Positions 5,534-7,608 of a stretch of DNA of 7,608 nucleotides are shown here, piece by piece. Location of the stretch: positions 1 to 7,608 of the forward strand of contig DJPP01000153.1 of the NCBI GenBank assembly GCA_002438575.1, given 5' to 3'. The notes beneath the pieces were generated by a model. It had not been told where the DNA came from. It ran no database searches and worked only from the letters and a program-made list of their open reading frames with translations. The stretch's first letter is position 1; every line of letters begins with the position of its first letter. The stretch is from Oscillospiraceae bacterium UBA6409 (GTDB lineage: Bacteria > Bacillota > Clostridia > Oscillospirales > Oscillospiraceae). A program made the position numbers and the translations under genes.

Positions 5534-6910
5534 TCACTCCTTCACCGGCAGATACTTATCCAGCATCTCCGGCTTGATGCGCTTCAGCTCGCTGCGGGGC
5601 AGCATACGCAGCAGCTCCCAGCCCAGGTCCAGCGTCTGCTCTATGGTGCGGTTCTCGTCGAAGCCCTGGGACACGTAGCGCTTCTCGAACTCGTCGGCGA
5701 ACTTGGCGTACAGCAGGTCCGTGGGGCTCAGGGCGGCCTCGCCCAGAATGGTCATCAGCTCCTTGGCCTCCTTGCCGCTGGCGTAGGCGGCGAACAGCTG
5801 GTTCATGGTGGGCGCGTGATCCTCCCGGGTCTTTCCGGCGCCCACGCCCTTGTCCTTCAGACGGGACAGGGAGGGCAGCACGTCCACCGGCGGCAGGATG
5901 TTCTTGCGGTACAGGTCGCGGCTCAGAATGATCTGCCCCTCGGTGATGTAGCCGGTCAGGTCGGGGATGGGGTGGGTCTTGTCGTCCTCCGGCATGGTCA
6001 GGATGGGGATCATGGTGATGGAGCCCTTGCACCCCAGCTTGCGGCCGGCGCGCTCATACATACTGGCCAGGTCGGTGTACAGATAGCCGGGATAGCCCCG
6101 GCGTCCGGGGACCTCCTTCTTGGCGGCGGAGACCTCACGCAGCGCCTCGGCGTAGTTGGTGATATCCGTCAGGATCACCAGCACGTGCATATCCTTCTCA
6201 AAGGCCAGGTACTCCGCGGCCGTCAGCGCCATGCGGGGCGTGGCGATACGCTCCACGGCGGGGTCGTTGGCCAGATTGGTGAACAGCACCGTGCGCTCGA
6301 TGGCGCCGGTGCGCTGGAACTCCCGCACAAAGAACTCCGACTCCTCAAAGGTGATGCCGATGGCGGCGAACACCACGGCGAAGTTGGAGCTGTCGTCCAG
6401 CACCCTGGCCTGCCGGGCGATCTGCGCCGCCAGATTGGCGTGGGGCAGGCCGGAGCAGGAGAAGATAGGCAGCTTCTGGCCGCGGACCAGCGTGTTCAGT
6501 CCGTCGATGGTGCTGATACCGGTCTGGATGAACTCGTTGGGATAGTCCCGGGCCGCCGGGTTCATGGGCAGGCCGTTGATATCCCGGTATTCCTCCGCCA
6601 GCAGGGCGGGGCCGCCGTCGATGGGCTCGCCCATGCCGTTGAACACGCGCCCCAGCATATCGGCGGATACGCCCAGCTGCAGGGGGTGGCCCAGGAAGCG
6701 GATGGTGGCGTCCCGCAGGTTGATGCCGGCGGAGGAGTCGAACAGCTGGACCACGGCGCGGTCGCCGTTGACCTCCAGCACCTTGCAGCGGCGGACCTCG
6801 CCGCTGTGCAGCTGGATCTCCGCCAGCTCGTCATAGGTGACGCCCTCCACGTGGTCCACCACCATCAGGGGACCGGATACCTCGTGGATGGTACGGTATT
6901 CCTTCATCAT
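5534..6910 (-). CDS. atpB: V/A-type ATPase subunit B (non-catalytic nucleotide-binding subunit)
   Basis: Subunit B (NtpB type) alternates with catalytic subunit A in the cytoplasmic A3B3 head. The 458 residues match the family's length almost exactly. Visible blocks are [15 protein letters not shown] (4-18), the beta-barrel GHPLQLGVS (74-82), and [21 protein letters not shown] (121-141). The degenerate P-loop region SCSGLPH (151-157) lacks the GKT of a working Walker A, as expected for B. Conserved GITFEE is at 185-190, and PSLSRL at 346-351 with Arg350, the position of the arginine finger that reaches the catalytic site in the Enterococcus hirae enzyme. Two ATGs are adjacent (6910 and 6907). 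The first overlaps the atpA stop as ATGA and fits homologues starting M-I/M-KEYRT; the second is better spaced from GAAGAGGA. The choice changes one residue only. Confidence 0.96.
   Translation of the reverse strand: MMKEYRTIHEVSGPLMVVDHVEGVTYDELAEIQLHSGEVRRCKVLEVNGDRAVVQLFDSSAGINLRDATIRFLGHPLQLGVSADMLGRVFNGMGEPIDGGPALLAEEYRDINGLPMNPAARDYPNEFIQTGISTIDGLNTLVRGQKLPIFSCSGLPHANLAAQIARQARVLDDSSNFAVVFAAIGITFEESEFFVREFQRTGAIERTVLFTNLANDPAVERIATPRMALTAAEYLAFEKDMHVLVILTDITNYAEALREVSAAKKEVPGRRGYPGYLYTDLASMYERAGRKLGCKGSITMIPILTMPEDDKTHPIPDLTGYITEGQIILSRDLYRKNILPPVDVLPSLSRLKDKGVGAGKTREDHAPTMNQLFAAYASGKEAKELMTILGEAALSPTDLLYAKFADEFEKRYVSQGFDENRTIEQTLDLGWELLRMLPRSELKRIKPEMLDKYLPVKE
5537..5543 (-). promoter_or_regulatory. 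Ribosome binding site that decides the atpD start
   Basis: Minus-strand GAAGGAG lies within the final codons of atpB, and its last G is the first base of the alternative GTG start. It is 8 bases from the ATG at 5528, which is the better-supported start. Confidence 0.75.
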
Positions 6911-7608
6911 TCCTCTTCACCAGCCTTTCGGATCAGCTCGGCGATCTCGCGCTCCATGTCGGCGCGGACGGCGGCGTAGTTGGCGGCGTATTCCTCCGCG
7001 GCGGCGTACTTGGCCCAGCCCAGCTTCTCCCGGGCGGGGATGGCGTACAGCGCGGCCGGGGCCACGGCCTTGTCCACAGCGCCGCGGCACAGGGACTCGT
7101 AGTGCAGGATCAGCCCCAGCAGCTGCATCTGCCGGTCAAAGCTGGAGTAGGAGTCCACGTCCATAAAGGCGTTCTGCTGCAGAAAGTCCTCCCGCAGCAT
7201 CCGGGCGATCTCCAGCGTCAGCTGGTCGTGGGCGGACAGGGAATCCTTGCCCACCAGCTGGACGATCTCGTTCAGCTCGTTCTCCTCCTGCAAAAGGTGC
7301 ATGGCGCGGTTGCGGTTCCGGATGAAGTCCTCGCCCATGTTCTCGTTGAACCAGGGCGTCACCGCGTCCAGATACAGGGAGTAGGAGTTCAGCCAGTTGA
7401 TGGCCGGGAAGTGGCGGCGATAGGCCAGCGAAGCGTCCAGGGACCAGAAGACCTTGACGATACGCATGGTGGCCTGTGCCACCGGCTCGCTCAGGTCGCC
7501 GCCGGGAGGCGACACCGCGCCCACGGCGGTCAGAGAGCCGGTGCGCTCGTCACTGGCCAGGCACTGCACCACGCCGGCGCGCTCATAGAACTGCGCCAGA
7601 CGGGAGGC
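6907..7608 (-). CDS. atpA: V/A-type ATPase subunit A, C-terminal part (5' end beyond the window)
   Basis: This is the catalytic subunit of the V/A-type ATPase; 233 residues are visible, about the last 40 percent of a protein usually near 590 residues. The frame stays open to the right edge, starting [12 protein letters not shown], so the real start and the Walker A loop lie outside the window. Family blocks present are [14 protein letters not shown], followed by [20 protein letters not shown] and [10 protein letters not shown], which surround the nucleotide-binding region. A helical C-terminal domain follows (about the last 150 residues), including the block [19 protein letters not shown]. 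The stop TGA (6909-6907) overlaps the atpB start as ATGA, which indicates translational coupling. Whether the enzyme pumps Na+ or H+, and whether it runs as synthase or hydrolase, cannot be judged because the membrane ring subunit is not in the window. Confidence 0.95.
   Translation of the reverse strand, partial: ASRLAQFYERAGVVQCLASDERTGSLTAVGAVSPPGGDLSEPVAQATMRIVKVFWSLDASLAYRRHFPAINWLNSYSLYLDAVTPWFNENMGEDFIRNRNRAMHLLQEENELNEIVQLVGKDSLSAHDQLTLEIARMLREDFLQQNAFMDVDSYSSFDRQMQLLGLILHYESLCRGAVDKAVAPAALYAIPAREKLGWAKYAAAEEYAANYAAVRADMEREIAELIRKAGEEE

Noticed and set aside
4869..5678. Open frame (269 codons) on the plus strand opposite atpD and the end of atpB
   Set aside because: It is a shadow of subunit D, with a composition typical of antisense frames and no upstream signals of its own.
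5831..5851. GVGAGKT in atpB (residues 355-361), which looks like a Walker A P-loop
   Set aside because: It follows PSLSRLKDK and is a conserved part of subunit B well after the nucleotide-binding fold, where related proteins have the same GKTREDH run; it is not the P-loop, which is the degenerate SCSGLPH at 151-157.
5816..6979. Long open frame (387 codons) on the plus strand opposite atpB
   Set aside because: The complementary strand encodes an unmistakable V-type ATPase subunit B; the antisense product is low-complexity His/Gly/Val/Ala-rich and looks like a codon-bias shadow.

Overview
The window looks like a chromosomal segment of a high-GC Gram-positive fermenter, most likely a clostridial Firmicute of the Oscillospiraceae/Ruminococcaceae type. 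The reasons are the gene content (folate-dependent TrmFO, PlsX, stand-alone ACP and RNase III clustered together, plus a V/A-type ATPase), strong AGGAGG-like ribosome binding sites, compact intergenic gaps with A/T-flanked intrinsic terminators, and GC-rich codon use. The lineage is an inference; there is no rRNA or other decisive marker here. No tRNA, rRNA, CRISPR array, insertion sequence, phage gene or attachment site was seen. No stretch longer than about 100 bases lacks a gene.

Left part, plus strand (1-3518). The last 23 codons of a gene with a Lys/Thr/Ala-rich tail (probably topA) run directly into trmFO (tRNA m5U54 methylation), which overlaps plsX (acyl-phosphate synthesis for phospholipids) by 4 bases. 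After an 80-base gap holding a near-consensus SigA promoter comes acpP (acyl carrier protein). A strong intrinsic terminator then sits directly in front of the ribosome binding site of rnc (RNase III). A second, apparently bidirectional terminator ends the plus-strand cluster. PlsX and ACP cooperate directly, since PlsX takes acyl groups from acyl-ACP. TrmFO, topoisomerase and RNase III are housekeeping nucleic-acid enzymes co-located with them, as in many Firmicutes.

Middle, minus strand (3518-4838). A single-gene unit with its own extended -10 promoter encodes a 420-residue lipoprotein. I read it as two tandem transglutaminase-like domains: the second has a plausible Cys278-His308-Asp323 triad, and the first is a degenerate copy lacking the Cys and His. 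This is the least ordinary gene in the window.

Right part, minus strand (4841-7608). This is the 3' end of a V/A-type ATPase operon in the order A (partial, entering from the right edge), B, D. The genes are coupled by a 4-base overlap (A/B) and a few-base gap (B/D), and the operon ends in a strong hairpin terminator. Subunits A and B form the catalytic hexamer and D the central rotor shaft.

I found no convincing undescribed multi-gene system. The items most worth a second look are the duplicated transglutaminase-like lipoprotein, the terminator placed between acpP and rnc, and a small perfect dyad overlapping the acpP promoter -35 box.
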